A stretch of DNA of 64,000 nt from DATBLE01 sp963775695 (GTDB taxonomy: Bacteria > Actinomycetota > Thermoleophilia > Gaiellales > Gaiellaceae), in assembly GCA_963775695.1 (NCBI GenBank), contig CAVZJU010000006.1, positions 1 through 64,000 on the forward strand, in the 5' to 3' direction. This document shows positions 48,263 through 57,800 of the stretch, in pieces (position 1 is the first letter of the stretch; the number at the start of each line of letters is the position of its first letter). The translations under genes were made by a program, and so were the position numbers. Under the pieces are notes generated by a model that saw only the letters and a program-made list of their open reading frames with translations, was not told the origin of the DNA and ran no database searches.

Positions 48263-49116
48263 TGCAAACACGCCCAGCGCGCACTCGCGGAGATCGGCGA
48301 GCTCGCTTCGCTTCTCCTCGACCCACGTGCCTTCCTCCCCGGGCAGGAACGGCCGGCGCACCAGTGACACCGCCGACCTAGCCGCTGCCCTTGCCCGCTC
48401 GAGGTCGCCTGCGGCGAGCGCGTCCTCAGCGTCCCACTGAGCGTAGAGCGTGGCCGCGTCGGTGCCGCGCCGGAAGGGCGGCTCACCGGCCAGGCACTCG
48501 TACAGCATGCAGCCGAGCGCGTAGACGTCGGCGCGGCCGTCGACCTCCTCCCCGCGGATCTGCTCCGGGGCGACGTAGTCGGCGGTGCCGAGCGACTTGG
48601 CTGGGCCGAGCGGGAGGGCCGCGTCGCCGAGGTAGCGGCTCAGGCCGAAGTCGGCCAGGTACGCGTGCTCGCGCTCGTCGAGGAGGACGTTAGACGGCTT
48701 CACGTCACGGTGCACGAGCCCGCGCGCATGGGCGGAGTCGAGTGCACCAGCGATCTGCTCCAGGATGCGCACGGCGCGCGCCGGTTCGAGTGGCCCCTCG
48801 CGCAGCACCGCCTTCAGGTCGCTGCCTCGACCAGGCGCATCACGATGTACAGCTGCCCGTCGATCTCGCCCGCGTCGTGGATCGGGACGACGTTCGGATG
48901 CTCGAGTGAGGCAGCCACCCGCGACTCGGTGAGGAACCGCTCGCGGAACGACACGTCGTCGGCAAGATGCGGCGCGAGCAGCTTCAGCGCGACATCACGA
49001 TCGAGCGCCAGGTCATGCGCCCGGTACACCACCCCCATCCCACCGCGGCCGAGCAGCGCCTCCAGCCGGTAACCGGCGAGCTCCGTGCCGATGCGCGAGT
49101 CCGCTGAAGCAGGCAT
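48263..49116 (-). pseudogene. Ser/Thr protein kinase fused to a BTAD fragment, frameshifted
   Basis: The ATG at 49116 follows GGAGGGAC. The kinase domain starts with GTELAGYRLEALLGRGGMG and has DVALKLLAPH, HRDVKPSN, ADFGLSRYL and DYVAPEQI. One base is missing near 48820 (MRLVE then SDLKAVLREG). After CLAGEPPFRRGTDAATLYAQ, at about 48436, kinase sequence stops and a SARP BTAD segment begins: DAEDALAAGDLERARAAA, RRPFLPGEEGTWVEEKRS. This is close to the segment around 47100 in the neighbouring SARP pseudogene. The remaining kinase lobe and BTAD parts are missing. It looks like an illegitimate recombination product. Confidence 0.75.
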
Positions 49117-49244
49117 GTCCCTCCTCCGACGCCCGACCATAGAGCGTCGCGTCACGAATGAACAGGCCCGCGCTTACGGTCGACTGACGGGCCGCTGACG
49201 GCGGGGCGCCCTTTCTCACGGCGTCCTTGCCTGGCTGCCGCGCG

Positions 49245-49580
49245 TCATCTGTTTAGCTGGTAGACACCTCGGCTGACCCGTCGGAAACGCGGGGCCTCGC
49301 CGGACGAGTACGCAGCGAGTGTCCCTTTCACCGACGACCACAACAGCGGCCCGCAGGCGAGCCGCTTGGCCGCCGCGTGAATTTCACACGCTCGCAGCGG
49401 CCGACCATCCTGCTCGAGCACCCGTGTGACGGTCTCGAGCACCGGGCTCGCCTTCGGCGGAGCGGAGCGAGGCGGCCTGGGATCGGCCACCGCCTTGGCC
49501 ACCAGCCGGCCGTGGAGCTGCGCGAGCCGGGTGAGCTCAACCTTGGCTTGAGGGTTCGAACGTGCCCCGTTGTCTTCCAT
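49245..49580 (-). CDS. Small winged-helix (HARE-HTH-like) protein, copy B
   Basis: A 111-residue paralogue of copies A and C. It starts MEDNGARSNPQAK at an ATG at the position equivalent to copy A (a GTG two codons earlier is also possible). The N-terminal helix (ELTRLAQLHGRLVAKAV) and linker precede VLETVTRVLEQDGRPLRACE, IHAAAKRLACGPLLWSSVKG and FRRVSRGVYQLNR. The linker P(R/K)(S/A)APPKASPVLETV is shared with the other copies. The start codon lies inside the leader repeat at 49552-49633. Confidence 0.75.
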   Translation of the reverse strand: MEDNGARSNPQAKVELTRLAQLHGRLVAKAVADPRPPRSAPPKASPVLETVTRVLEQDGRPLRACEIHAAAKRLACGPLLWSSVKGTLAAYSSGEAPRFRRVSRGVYQLNR

Positions 49581-49633
49581 TCCCACGATTTCCAGGGGTC
49601 ACGCGAACAACCAAAGTGCCAGGTACGAACCCC
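49552..49633 (-). repeat. Leader repeat, copy B
   Basis: An 82-bp unit from GGGTTCGAA to TACGAACCCC. Minus-strand reading has GGGGTTCGTACC, a TTTGGTTGTTCGCG core and TGACCCCTGGAAATCG before GGAATGGAA (start codon ATG). It shares the 20-base core with copy D exactly and differs from copy A at scattered positions. Confidence 0.78.
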
Positions 49634-49942
49634 AACGTCTGTCCACGCGATTCTCTTGCCGTCGCTGTCGTGCAAAGCGGTGACGTCTCGTGGTTGCTCG
49701 GTTGGATCGCGATCCCGATCGGCGCCGGCCTCGCTGCCGGCTCAGCCCGAATTTCTAACACCGGCGATCTCGCAACGCGGCCCAACGAATCTCACCGGTG
49801 GGTCCACCTCGAGACGCCGAGGGAACGCCCAGAGCCTGCCAGGCGGCGCCGCGTTCAAGGAGTTTCGCTCCTGGTATTGGAAACCGAGGAGACCCCGAGT
49901 GTTAGGTTCGGCTCCTATTCATCACAGGCAAAGGGGTGATAG
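49587..49942. other. Gap without a recognised gene
   Basis: After the leader repeat the remaining ~300 bp carry open frames without family resemblance. It should contain the promoter for the plus-strand DUF4386-multicopper oxidase-monooxygenase-HD run starting at 49943. Confidence 0.4.
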
Positions 49943-50671
49943 ATGCTCTCGGATCAACAACGCGCGCGCCTCTTCGGCCTGCTGTTCCTGATCACCTTCG
50001 TAACGTCGATCCTCGCGCTCTGGCTCTACCAGCCGGTACTCGACGACCCCGTCGGATACATCGCAGGCGCGGGGAACGACAACCGGATCTTGTTCGGAGC
50101 GTTCTTGGAGCTGCTGCTGATCATCGCGAACATCGGCACCGCCGTCGTGCTCTACCCGATCGGCAGGCGACAGAGCGAGGAACTGGCGCTCGGGTATGTG
50201 GCTGCCCGCATCTTCGAGTGCATGTTCATCTTCCTCGGCATCGTCGCCGTCCTTGGGGTCGTCACGTTGCGTCAAGAAGTCGCGGGCGCGTCTGAAGGCA
50301 CGGTCGCCTACACGCTCGCGGCGATCAAGGATTGGACGTTCCTTCTCGGGCCGGGCTGGGTTGTTGGTTGGGGGAATGGACTGATCCTCGGCTACCTCAT
50401 GTACAAGTCGGAACTGGTGCCACGTCAGGCGGCCTGGCTGGGCCTTGTCGGTGGGCCGCTCATCATCGTGTCCGGCACCCTCGTCATGTTCGGCGTCGAC
50501 CACCAGCAGGGCTCGCTTCAGGGCATCGCAACGGTCCCGGAGTTCCTGTCGGAGCTGTTCCTTGGCCTCTACTGCACCTTCAAGGGCTTCAGACCCTCGT
50601 CGCCGTTGCTCCAACCGCAGGTCCGCGGGGATCGCATGATGATGCCGGCAACTAAAGAAGATTTGCGATGA
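49943..50671 (+). CDS. DUF4386 membrane protein
   Basis: A 242-residue protein with about six membrane helices, matching the DUF4386 family: RARLFGLLFLITFVTSILAL, NRILFGAFLELLLIIANIGT, YVAARIFECMFIFLGIVAV and PEFLSELFLGLYCTFKGF. Its function is unknown. A GGCAAAGGGG site precedes the ATG. The stop overlaps the start of the multicopper oxidase gene (ATGA), so it may be the first gene of a four-gene operon. Confidence 0.87.
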   Translation: MLSDQQRARLFGLLFLITFVTSILALWLYQPVLDDPVGYIAGAGNDNRILFGAFLELLLIIANIGTAVVLYPIGRRQSEELALGYVAARIFECMFIFLGIVAVLGVVTLRQEVAGASEGTVAYTLAAIKDWTFLLGPGWVVGWGNGLILGYLMYKSELVPRQAAWLGLVGGPLIIVSGTLVMFGVDHQQGSLQGIATVPEFLSELFLGLYCTFKGFRPSSPLLQPQVRGDRMMMPATKEDLR

Positions 50672-52370
50672 CGGCAGGTGAGGCGTTTTCGACCGACATC
50701 ACCGGCCTCCCGTCGGCTGTGGAGACCGAGATCGTCGAACTCTCGGGTGGAAGTGAGCTTGAACTGGGTATTGGCCCGGTGGCGAAACGGATCGGCGATG
50801 CGACGGTGCGGATGCTCGCGTACAACGGGTCGATTCCTGGCCCGACGATCAGGGTGCAACGAGCTGGGAGATGATGGTCAACGTCCTCAACGATGGCGAC
50901 TTGGAGGCGACTGTGCACTGGCATGGCCTCCGTGTCGAGAACCGCTATGACGGCACCCATGAGACCCAGGACGCGATGCTGGTCGGGGAGAAGTTCAGCT
51001 ATCGGCTGCAGTTCCCTGATCCCGGTGTGTATTGGTACCACCCGCACATTCGCGAGGACTACGGCCAGGAGCTAGGTCTGTACGGGAACATCCTCGTCGT
51101 TCCGGCTGACCCGGACTACTGGGCGCCAGTCAACCGCGAGATCGCACTTACGCTCGATGACGTCTTGATCGAGGACGGAAAGATCGCGCCGTTCAGCCGC
51201 TCTGAGACGACGTACGTAGCGATGGGGCGTTTTGGGAACGTCTTGCTCGTCGCTGGCGAGTCTGATCTGTCCTTCGAGGCGCGGCTGGGTGAGGTCGTTC
51301 GCTTGTACCTGACGAACACCGCGAACACCCGGGTCTTAGACGTCGCCATCGAAGGTGCCAGGATGAAGCTTGTCGGTGGCGACAGCGGCAGGGTCGAGCA
51401 GGAAGAGCTGGTCGATGCGGTCGTCCTTGCACCGTCCGAGCGCGTGGTGATCGACGTCCGCTTCGACACGGCAGGAGTAGCAACGCTCATTCACGCCACG
51501 CCCGATCGGCGCTATCCATTGGCAGCGATCACGGTCTGGGAGAGCCGGGCCGAACCTTCACTGGGCGAGATCTTCGACGTGTTGCGCCGGAATGAGGACA
51601 TGGCCGCCGAGCGGGCGCGGATAGCCACGTACCTGGAGGCAGAGCCGGACAAGACTCTGGCCTTTGTCGCGGAGATGGACATGGGTACACCGGAGGGCGC
51701 GGTCGTGTACGCGCCCGATGCACCCCGAGGTGGTCCGTGCTGAGGAAGGCAGCTGCCCGAAATGCGGGATGAAGCTGCTCGCGACGGCCGTGACCTACGT
51801 GTGTCCGATGCATCCGGAAGTCGTCAGCGAGAACCCGGCCGACCGTTGTCCTCAGTGCGGGATGAAGTTGGTCGCCGCCCACCTCGTCGGCGACGACGGA
51901 CACGCGGATCACGGCGAGCACCACCACGAACACGAGACCGGGGGTCACAACCACGAGGCCGCGGGTGGTATCGAGTGGGAAGACGACATGGTCGAGGTCA
52001 ACAAGATGACCACGCCGGAGAACATGCGCTGGAAGCTCGTCGACCGTTCGACCGACGCCGAGAACCACGCGATCGACTGGCGGTTTCGGGTCGGCGACCA
52101 GGTGAAGCTGCGTCTCGTCAACGAGATGGACTCCGACCATCCGATGCACCACCCGTTCCACATCCACGGAGCGGGCCGGTTCCTCGTCCTCAGCCGCGAC
52201 GGCGTGGTCGAGCCCAACCTCGTCTGGAAGGACACGGTGCTCGTGCGACCGGCGAGACCGTGGACATCCTGCTCGACGTCACGAACCCCGGGATCTGGAT
52301 GGCGCACTGTCACATCGCCGAACATCACGAGAGCGGGATGATGTTCAGCTTCCACGTTGACCCCGTGTGA
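50668..52370 (+). pseudogene. Multicopper oxidase with two heavy-metal-binding (HMBD) modules, frameshifted
   Basis: Multicopper oxidases couple substrate oxidation to O2 reduction. In order: AYNGSIPGPTIRVQ, a break near 50860, TVHWHGLRVENRYDG and GVYWYHPHIRED (copper ligands), then a break near 51712. Two HMBDs follow, MHPEVVRAEEGSCPKCGMKL and YVCPMHPEVVSENPADRCPQ-CGMKL, and a His-rich stretch. The last cupredoxin part has DSDHPMHHPFHIHGAG and, after a third break near 52245, MAHCHIAEHHESGMM (type 1 copper Cys, His and Met). All three breaks fit loss of one base. Restored, it would have about 565 residues. The HMBD pair placed between cupredoxin domains is unusual. Confidence 0.82.
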
Positions 52371-53414
52371 ACCAGCCGCCCGCCCGCTACGACGTCGCCG
52401 TGGTCGGAGCGGGCAGGCCGGGCTGGCGATCGGCCATCACCTCGCGCGGCAAGGGCGGCGATTCGTCATTTTCGACCGAGCCGATTCGATCGGCGCGGCC
52501 TGGCGGTCGCGCTGGGACTCCCTCGTTCTCTTCACTCCACGCCGGTACGACGCGCTACCCGAACTCAACTTCCCCGGCGATCCGAACGGGTACCCGACGC
52601 GCGACGAGGTCATCAGCTACCTAGAGCGGTACGCGGAGACCTTCGAGCTTCCAATCGAACTCGGCAACGAGGTGCGCAGCTTGACAAGCGACGGTGCGAG
52701 CTTCGTGCTCGAACTCGACAGCCGGGTGGTCGAGGCCGGTCAGGTGGTAGTGGCGACCGGCCCCTTCGAGGTGCCGCGAATCCCCGAGTTCGCCCGGAAC
52801 CTCGATCCCGCGGTGGTCCAGATCACAGCACCGACTATCGGAACCCCGGCGCTATTCCCGAGGGGACGGTGCTCGTCGTTGGCGGAGGAAACACAGGGTT
52901 CCAGATCGCCGAAGAACTCGCCCGCACTCGCCAGGTTCACCTCTCCGTCGGCACGCGCCAGACCCCATTACCACAGCGGCTTCTCGGACGCGACCTGTTC
53001 TGGTGGCTGGTGAAGAGCCGCCTGCTCGGAGTGTCCGTCGACTCGCGGTTGGGGAGAAGGCTCCAGTACAAGGACACGCTCATCGGCTCGTCCCCCCGCA
53101 GGGCAAAGCGGCGTGGTGTCGTCCTTCGGCCTCGCGCGGCCGGAGCGGCCGTGCAAACGATCACGTTCGCCGACGAGAGCACGCTCGTGGTCGACGCCGT
53201 TATCTGGGCCACGGGGTACCTCTTCGACCGCTCCTGGATCGATGTCCCCGTCGAGGACGAGGAGGGCCGCGTCCGCCACCGGCGTGGCGTCACCGACACG
53301 AAGGGCCTCTACTTCCTCGGACTCCCCTGGCAGCACACCCGGGGCTCCGCACTGCTCGGCTGGGTCAAAGACGACGCCGCGTACATCGCCGAGCAAATCG
53401 CGGCCGCAGCGTGA
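52367..53414 (+). pseudogene. Flavin-containing monooxygenase-like oxidoreductase, frameshifted
   Basis: The GTG at 52367 overlaps the oxidase stop. VNQPPARYDVAVVGAG (FAD-binding) is followed by a one-base loss, then AGLAIGHHLARQGRRFVIFD, FPGDPNGYPTRDEVISYLE and VVVATGPFEVPRIPEF. A second loss near 52830 shifts to DYRNPGAIPEG, VLVVGGGNTGFQIAEELA (NADPH-binding) and AVIWATGYLFDRSWIDVP, and finally LYFLGLPWQHTRGSALLGW. Restored, it is a normal ~349-residue YhiW/CzcO-like flavoprotein. CzcO-type proteins are often found near metal-efflux genes, which fits the copper-linked neighbours. Confidence 0.82.
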
Positions 53415-54190
53415 CGAAGGTCGACAGGACCGCGTTGAGCACGATCGGATCGATCGAATGGACCGAGCGCACCGGCGGGGTCCTGACCGCGCGCGAATGC
53501 GTGTCGCTGGCTGGGCCGCTGGTGCGCGACGAGCTGCGCATCGCCGCGGGGCTGCTCGCGATGGCGCTGCGCCGGCACTCCGGTCGCCGGAGTACCGTCG
53601 ACCCGGCAGCCCTCGTGCTGCCGGACTCGTCCATCGCGCGAGACGCCGAGATGGCGGCCGGGGATCTCCTGAGCCCGGTCCTGCTCAACCACTCGCGCCG
53701 CGCATTCGTGTGGGGCTCGGCCATCGCGGCGCTGCAGGGAATCACGTTCGACCGCGAGCTCCTCTACGTGGCGTCGATGTTCCACGACACCGGTCTGCCG
53801 AGCCCGGTGTCCCGCGTCGACTTCACGGTGCGCAGCGCTGAGCTGGCCCGCGAGTTCACCGCCCGCCACGGCGTATCGGCCGACGGCCGCGAGCTCGTCG
53901 CCAACGCCATCGCCCTGCACCACACTCCCGGGGTGGGTCTGGAGTTCGGCGCCGAGGCCTTCCTCCTCTCCGCCGGGGCGGGGGTCGACGTCTTCGGGCT
54001 CCGCAGCGACGTGGTGCCGGACGCCGTTCGCCGGAGCGTAATCCGCGAGTTCCCGCGGCTGGGCTTCAAGCGCGAGTTCTCGGGGCTCTGGCGGGCCGAG
54101 GCCCGGCAGGTGCCTCGTGGTCGAGCGTGGTTCCTGCACCGCTTCGCGCTGACCGACCTAAGCATCCGCCTCGCGCCGTTTCGCGACTGA
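53411..54190 (+). CDS. HD-domain phosphohydrolase-like protein
   Basis: A 259-residue protein from a GTG that overlaps the monooxygenase stop (GTGA). The HD motif is in LLYVASMFHDTGLPSP, with ANAIALHHTPGVGLEFGAEA giving later metal-binding His positions and NHSRRAFVWGSAIAA the first His. This is the cyanamide-hydratase-like HD arrangement (NHS-R-fxwG, FHD-G). The N-terminal ~70 residues have no match I recognise. It is the last gene of the plus-strand run and is intact, unlike the two upstream. Natural substrate unknown; hydrolysis of a nitrile-like or phosphate substrate is possible. Confidence 0.8.
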   Translation: MTKVDRTALSTIGSIEWTERTGGVLTARECVSLAGPLVRDELRIAAGLLAMALRRHSGRRSTVDPAALVLPDSSIARDAEMAAGDLLSPVLLNHSRRAFVWGSAIAALQGITFDRELLYVASMFHDTGLPSPVSRVDFTVRSAELAREFTARHGVSADGRELVANAIALHHTPGVGLEFGAEAFLLSAGAGVDVFGLRSDVVPDAVRRSVIREFPRLGFKREFSGLWRAEARQVPRGRAWFLHRFALTDLSIRLAPFRD

Positions 54191-54234
54191 CCTAGGCCCA
54201 TTCCAGACGCCTCACGTCCCTGAGTTCGCCCAGG

Positions 54235-54345
54235 ACCTCGATCCTCGCGGTGGAGCGGGCCGACCGCCTTGCCGAGGCCGGCTGCCGCAGCGCAGATTGC
54301 TGCGGTGCCGGCCAGGGCGATCGAGATGCGCGTGCGGCTGCTCAT
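54235..54345 (-). pseudogene. Probable truncated exported protein after copZ
   Basis: A minus-strand frame begins at an ATG that overlaps the copZ stop (ATGA) and reads MSSRTRISIALAGTAAICAA, then AAGLGKAVGPLHRED. This is a signal-anchor followed by a short exported stretch. The protein then becomes Arg/Gly-rich noise that runs antisense into the HD gene. It appears to be the 5' end of a gene lost by deletion next to the HD gene. Confidence 0.4.
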
Positions 54346-54545
54346 TCGGCCTCGTATCCCGCCTCGTCGATCGCCGCTCGAAGGGCGGTGTCGTCGAGGT
54401 TGTCGCCGCTGACAGTGACCTGCTTGGTCTCGAGGTCGACGTCGACCGACTTGACGCCTGCGACTGTGGTGACCTCGGTGGTGATCGCGGCCCGGCAGTG
54501 GCCGCAGCTGATGCCGGGAACCGAGTAGGTGATTGTCTCGTTCAT
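54342..54545 (-). CDS. copZ: CopZ-like heavy-metal-associated (HMA) chaperone
   Basis: A 67-residue cytoplasmic copper chaperone. MNETITYSVPGISCGHCRAA shows the GxxCxxC metal site (C14, C17), and VKSVDVDLETKQVTVSGDN and LRAAIDEAGYEAE complete the ferredoxin-like fold. The ATG (54545) follows AAGGAG by 6 bases. It would carry Cu(I) to a P-type ATPase or regulator; none is in this window. The nearby multicopper oxidase and monooxygenase suggest a copper-handling neighbourhood. Confidence 0.92.
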   Translation of the reverse strand: MNETITYSVPGISCGHCRAAITTEVTTVAGVKSVDVDLETKQVTVSGDNLDDTALRAAIDEAGYEAE

Positions 54546-54582
54546 GGCGGTCTCCTTGGTCGAGGTGAGCTCTGGGCCGGCC

Positions 54583-54768
54583 CTAGCGGGATTCCGCGTA
54601 GGCGAAGGGGTGATGAAAGACGTCGAGCGCGCGAGTCCGCGGGGCCGGGATCGAGAAGCGATCGCCGGCACCGATGTCCTCGACGACGACGAAGAGCTCG
54701 TCGCGACTCGCGTCCCAGTAGAGAGCGACGTCGAAGTCGTGGTTTCTGCGGTGTGCCAGTTCGGTCAT
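54583..54768 (-). CDS. Small protein of unknown function
   Basis: A 61-residue acidic protein (MTELAHRRNHDFDVALYWDA..., DELFVVVEDIGAGDRFSIP, FHHPFAYA) from an ATG at 54768 preceded by AAGGAGG at 7 bases. It is placed just before copZ on the same strand, 37 bp away, so both are probably one transcript. No family recognised; the length, Shine-Dalgarno and codon use support a real gene. Confidence 0.65.
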   Translation of the reverse strand: MTELAHRRNHDFDVALYWDASRDELFVVVEDIGAGDRFSIPAPRTRALDVFHHPFAYAESR

Positions 54769-54875
54769 CTCGATGCCTCCTTCGTGAGTGTTGAGTGCGA
54801 TGAGATGAGGATGCGCCGAACCGGACCCGGCGGCCACGTAGGGCGACCGAAGGAACAACCACAGGTTTTCCGGGC

Positions 54876-57800
54876 TCAGGCTTCGGTTGTCGCCAGCGGT
54901 TCTGCGCCGGCGGCGAGAGCGGCCGGAAGCTGGGTTCTCGACGAGATGTCGAGCTTCCGGAAGGCGTTCGAGAGGTGCATTTCCACCGTGCGCAGCGTGA
55001 CGAACAGCGCCTGTGCGATCTCTCGGTTCGATAGTCCCTCGGCGGCCATGGCGGCCGTCCGGCGCTCACTTGGGGTGAGCGCGGCTGCTCCGGTTTGGAC
55101 GACGCGGCGCGGCCGGGCGCCGGTCGCAATCAACTCCTCGTGGGCTCGTTCGGCCAGGAGAGTGGCGCCGCAGCGCTCGGCGAGTTCGAGCGCTTGCCGA
55201 AGGTGATCGCGGGCTTCGGCCCGGCGGTTGGCTCGGCGCAGGGCGGCCCCGAGGTCGGCGAGGGCGCAGGCGTGCTCGAGCCGCGCAGGCGACGGCTCCA
55301 GCACTGCGACTGATTCCCGGATGAGTCCGATGCCTTCGCCTCCTTCGATGAGGCCGCAGATCCGGAGGGCCCGGCCCAGCGTGCTGGCTACCCCCCAAGC
55401 ACGGGACAGCTCGACCTCCTCCTGTGCCAATGGACGCGCATCCTGCGTCTCCCCGAGCGCGTGATGTTCGAGTGCGGCCAGAGAGCGCCAGGCAGGGTAC
55501 GACGCCGCCGGGATGGTGTGGCCGAAGGAGGCCAGCGCGTCGCCGAGTTCGAGGGCGTGCGCGAGCGCCGCTCGATGATCACCCCGTGCCGCCTCGACCA
55601 GCGCCCGGCCTCGCAAGAGCGGCGCTCGCGAGAACGCATCGGATGACACAGTCGCCTCGACCGCATCGAGGAGGCCCGCCGCCTCTTCGGCGGCGCCCCG
55701 CTCTACCAGGATTTGGGCGAGCCAGCCGTGGGCGGCGGGCCTGATCCAGACCTCTCGATGTGGAAGCGTCTCGAGCGCGGCGCGCCCGTCCGCCTCGGCG
55801 TCTATGAGCGCCCCGCGCATGTACTGGAAGATCGCGCGGGTCATCGAGAGGCTGGAGAAGTGGAAGACGGCGCCGCGCCTGCGCACATCGCTGAGTGTCG
55901 CGTCGAGCAGACGGACGCCCTCGTCGAGCCGGTCGGTGCGGAGCAGCACGTAGGCGCCGCCGGTGTAGTTGCGTGCGCGCTCCTCTTCGGACATGGCCGT
56001 CAGCGCGGCGAGCGCGACTGTGGCCGCCCGCTCGGCGTCTCCGCCGCCGGCGGTCTCATGGTATGCCTGCCCGGCAACCAGCACCCGTGCTCCCGGCCCC
56101 TCGTCGACCGTCACGTCGAGCTGTGCCAGTCGTTCCCTTGCGCGCACGTACTGGGAGGGCACCCGCGTTGCATTGACGACCAGCTCCGCCTCCAGTCGAT
56201 GTCGCAACTCGACGTTCAGCCCCGTATGTTCCGCCAGCGCCCGGTCCAGGACGTCGACGCCCTCTTCCTCCTCGCCGGCCCAATAGAGGGCGTGGCCGAG
56301 CGCGAGCGACGCCTCGGCGCGCCGGTTCGGCTCGCGGGCGAGCGATACGGCCTCGCGCAGGTGCGCAATCAAGTTCGGAGCGCCGAGGTTCGCCTCGACG
56401 GCTCCAAGCTCGAGCAGCAGCTCTCCCCGCTCGTCGTCCTCGAGCGGTTCCTCGAGCGCCCTCGCCAGATACCGCGCCGCGCTGTCGAGCCCTGCTTCGC
56501 TTGCGGCGCGGTCAGCCGCGTCACGCAGCAACTCGGCCGCGCGCGGAACGCTCTCGGGTGCTGCGAGTAGGAGCTGCGCAGCGATCTGTTCCGGCGGCGC
56601 TTCAAGCTCGGCGAGGACTTCGGCGGCACGTGCGTGCTCGGCCTCGCGCTCCTGCGCCGGAATGCTCTCGTAGACCGCGTTGCGGACGAGTGGGTGCACG
56701 AACGAGAACGGAGGCTCAGGGCGCAGCAGATCCATCCGGGCGAGTGCAGCCGCTGCCGGCGCAATCTCGCGTCGCTCGAGGTTGGCGAGCGCCGCCGCCT
56801 GTTCGCGCTCGGCCCGGTCGCCTAGCACGGCGACCACACGGGCAAGCCGCGCTGCCTCTGCCGGGAGACGCCCAAGTCGCAGTCGCACCGATCGGGTGAC
56901 AGCATCCGGCGCCAGCCGGTCTACGACGGGCACGGATGCGGCCACTGGAGCCACGTCCTCGCCGGCGAGCGTCCGCAGCAGCTCGCGGAGGAGCAACGGG
57001 TTGCCGCCGGTCGCGTGATGGCAGGCAAGCGAGAACGCCTCCTCCGCGTCGGCGCCGAGCTCCTGCTGCACGAGCTCGGAGACCGATGGGGCGCTCAGGG
57101 CATTCGGCCGCACGATCGCGGTCGCGGCATCCGCCAGCAGATCGGTAAGCAGTGGATGCTCCTCTTCGATCGGACGCAGGGTTGCGAAGACGCAGACGGG
57201 CATGCCCTCGAGCCGCCGCGCCAGGTAGGTCAGCCAGTGTAGGGACGAGGGATCCGACCACTGCAGATCGTCGACCGCGAGCGCAAGCGGCCCCGACTCG
57301 GAGAGATTGACCGTCAGCCAGTAAAGCCCGTGCAGGAGCGCGTAGACGTCCTCCTCGGCACCCTCCGGGCTCCCGCCGGAGCTGAACAAGCGCGCGGCCT
57401 GGCCTGCAGCGCCACCCAGGAGTCTCGATTGCTCCTCATTGGGCGCCGTCGCGACCGCCGTCTCGAAGAGCTGCCGGACGACCCCGAACGAGAAAGCCGC
57501 TTCCAGCTCGCTCGCACGCGCAGAGAGGACGGCCAAGCCTGAGTTGACCGCGCGAACCCTTCCCTCGGCGAGGAGCGACGTCTTCCCGATGCCCGCCGGC
57601 CCCTCAAGGATGATCAGCTTCCCGGCACCACTTTGGGCACCGGCGATCGCCGCGTCGATCGAAGCCAGCTCTTCGGCGCGCTCGAGCAGAGCCCGCTGCT
57701 CGTCGCGCCACGGCCTCGCCGCCCGCGGCCCGGCAAACGCCTCCGGCAATCCCTCCGCGATCACCTGAAACAACCGCTCTGGCTGCTCGAAACCCGCCAG

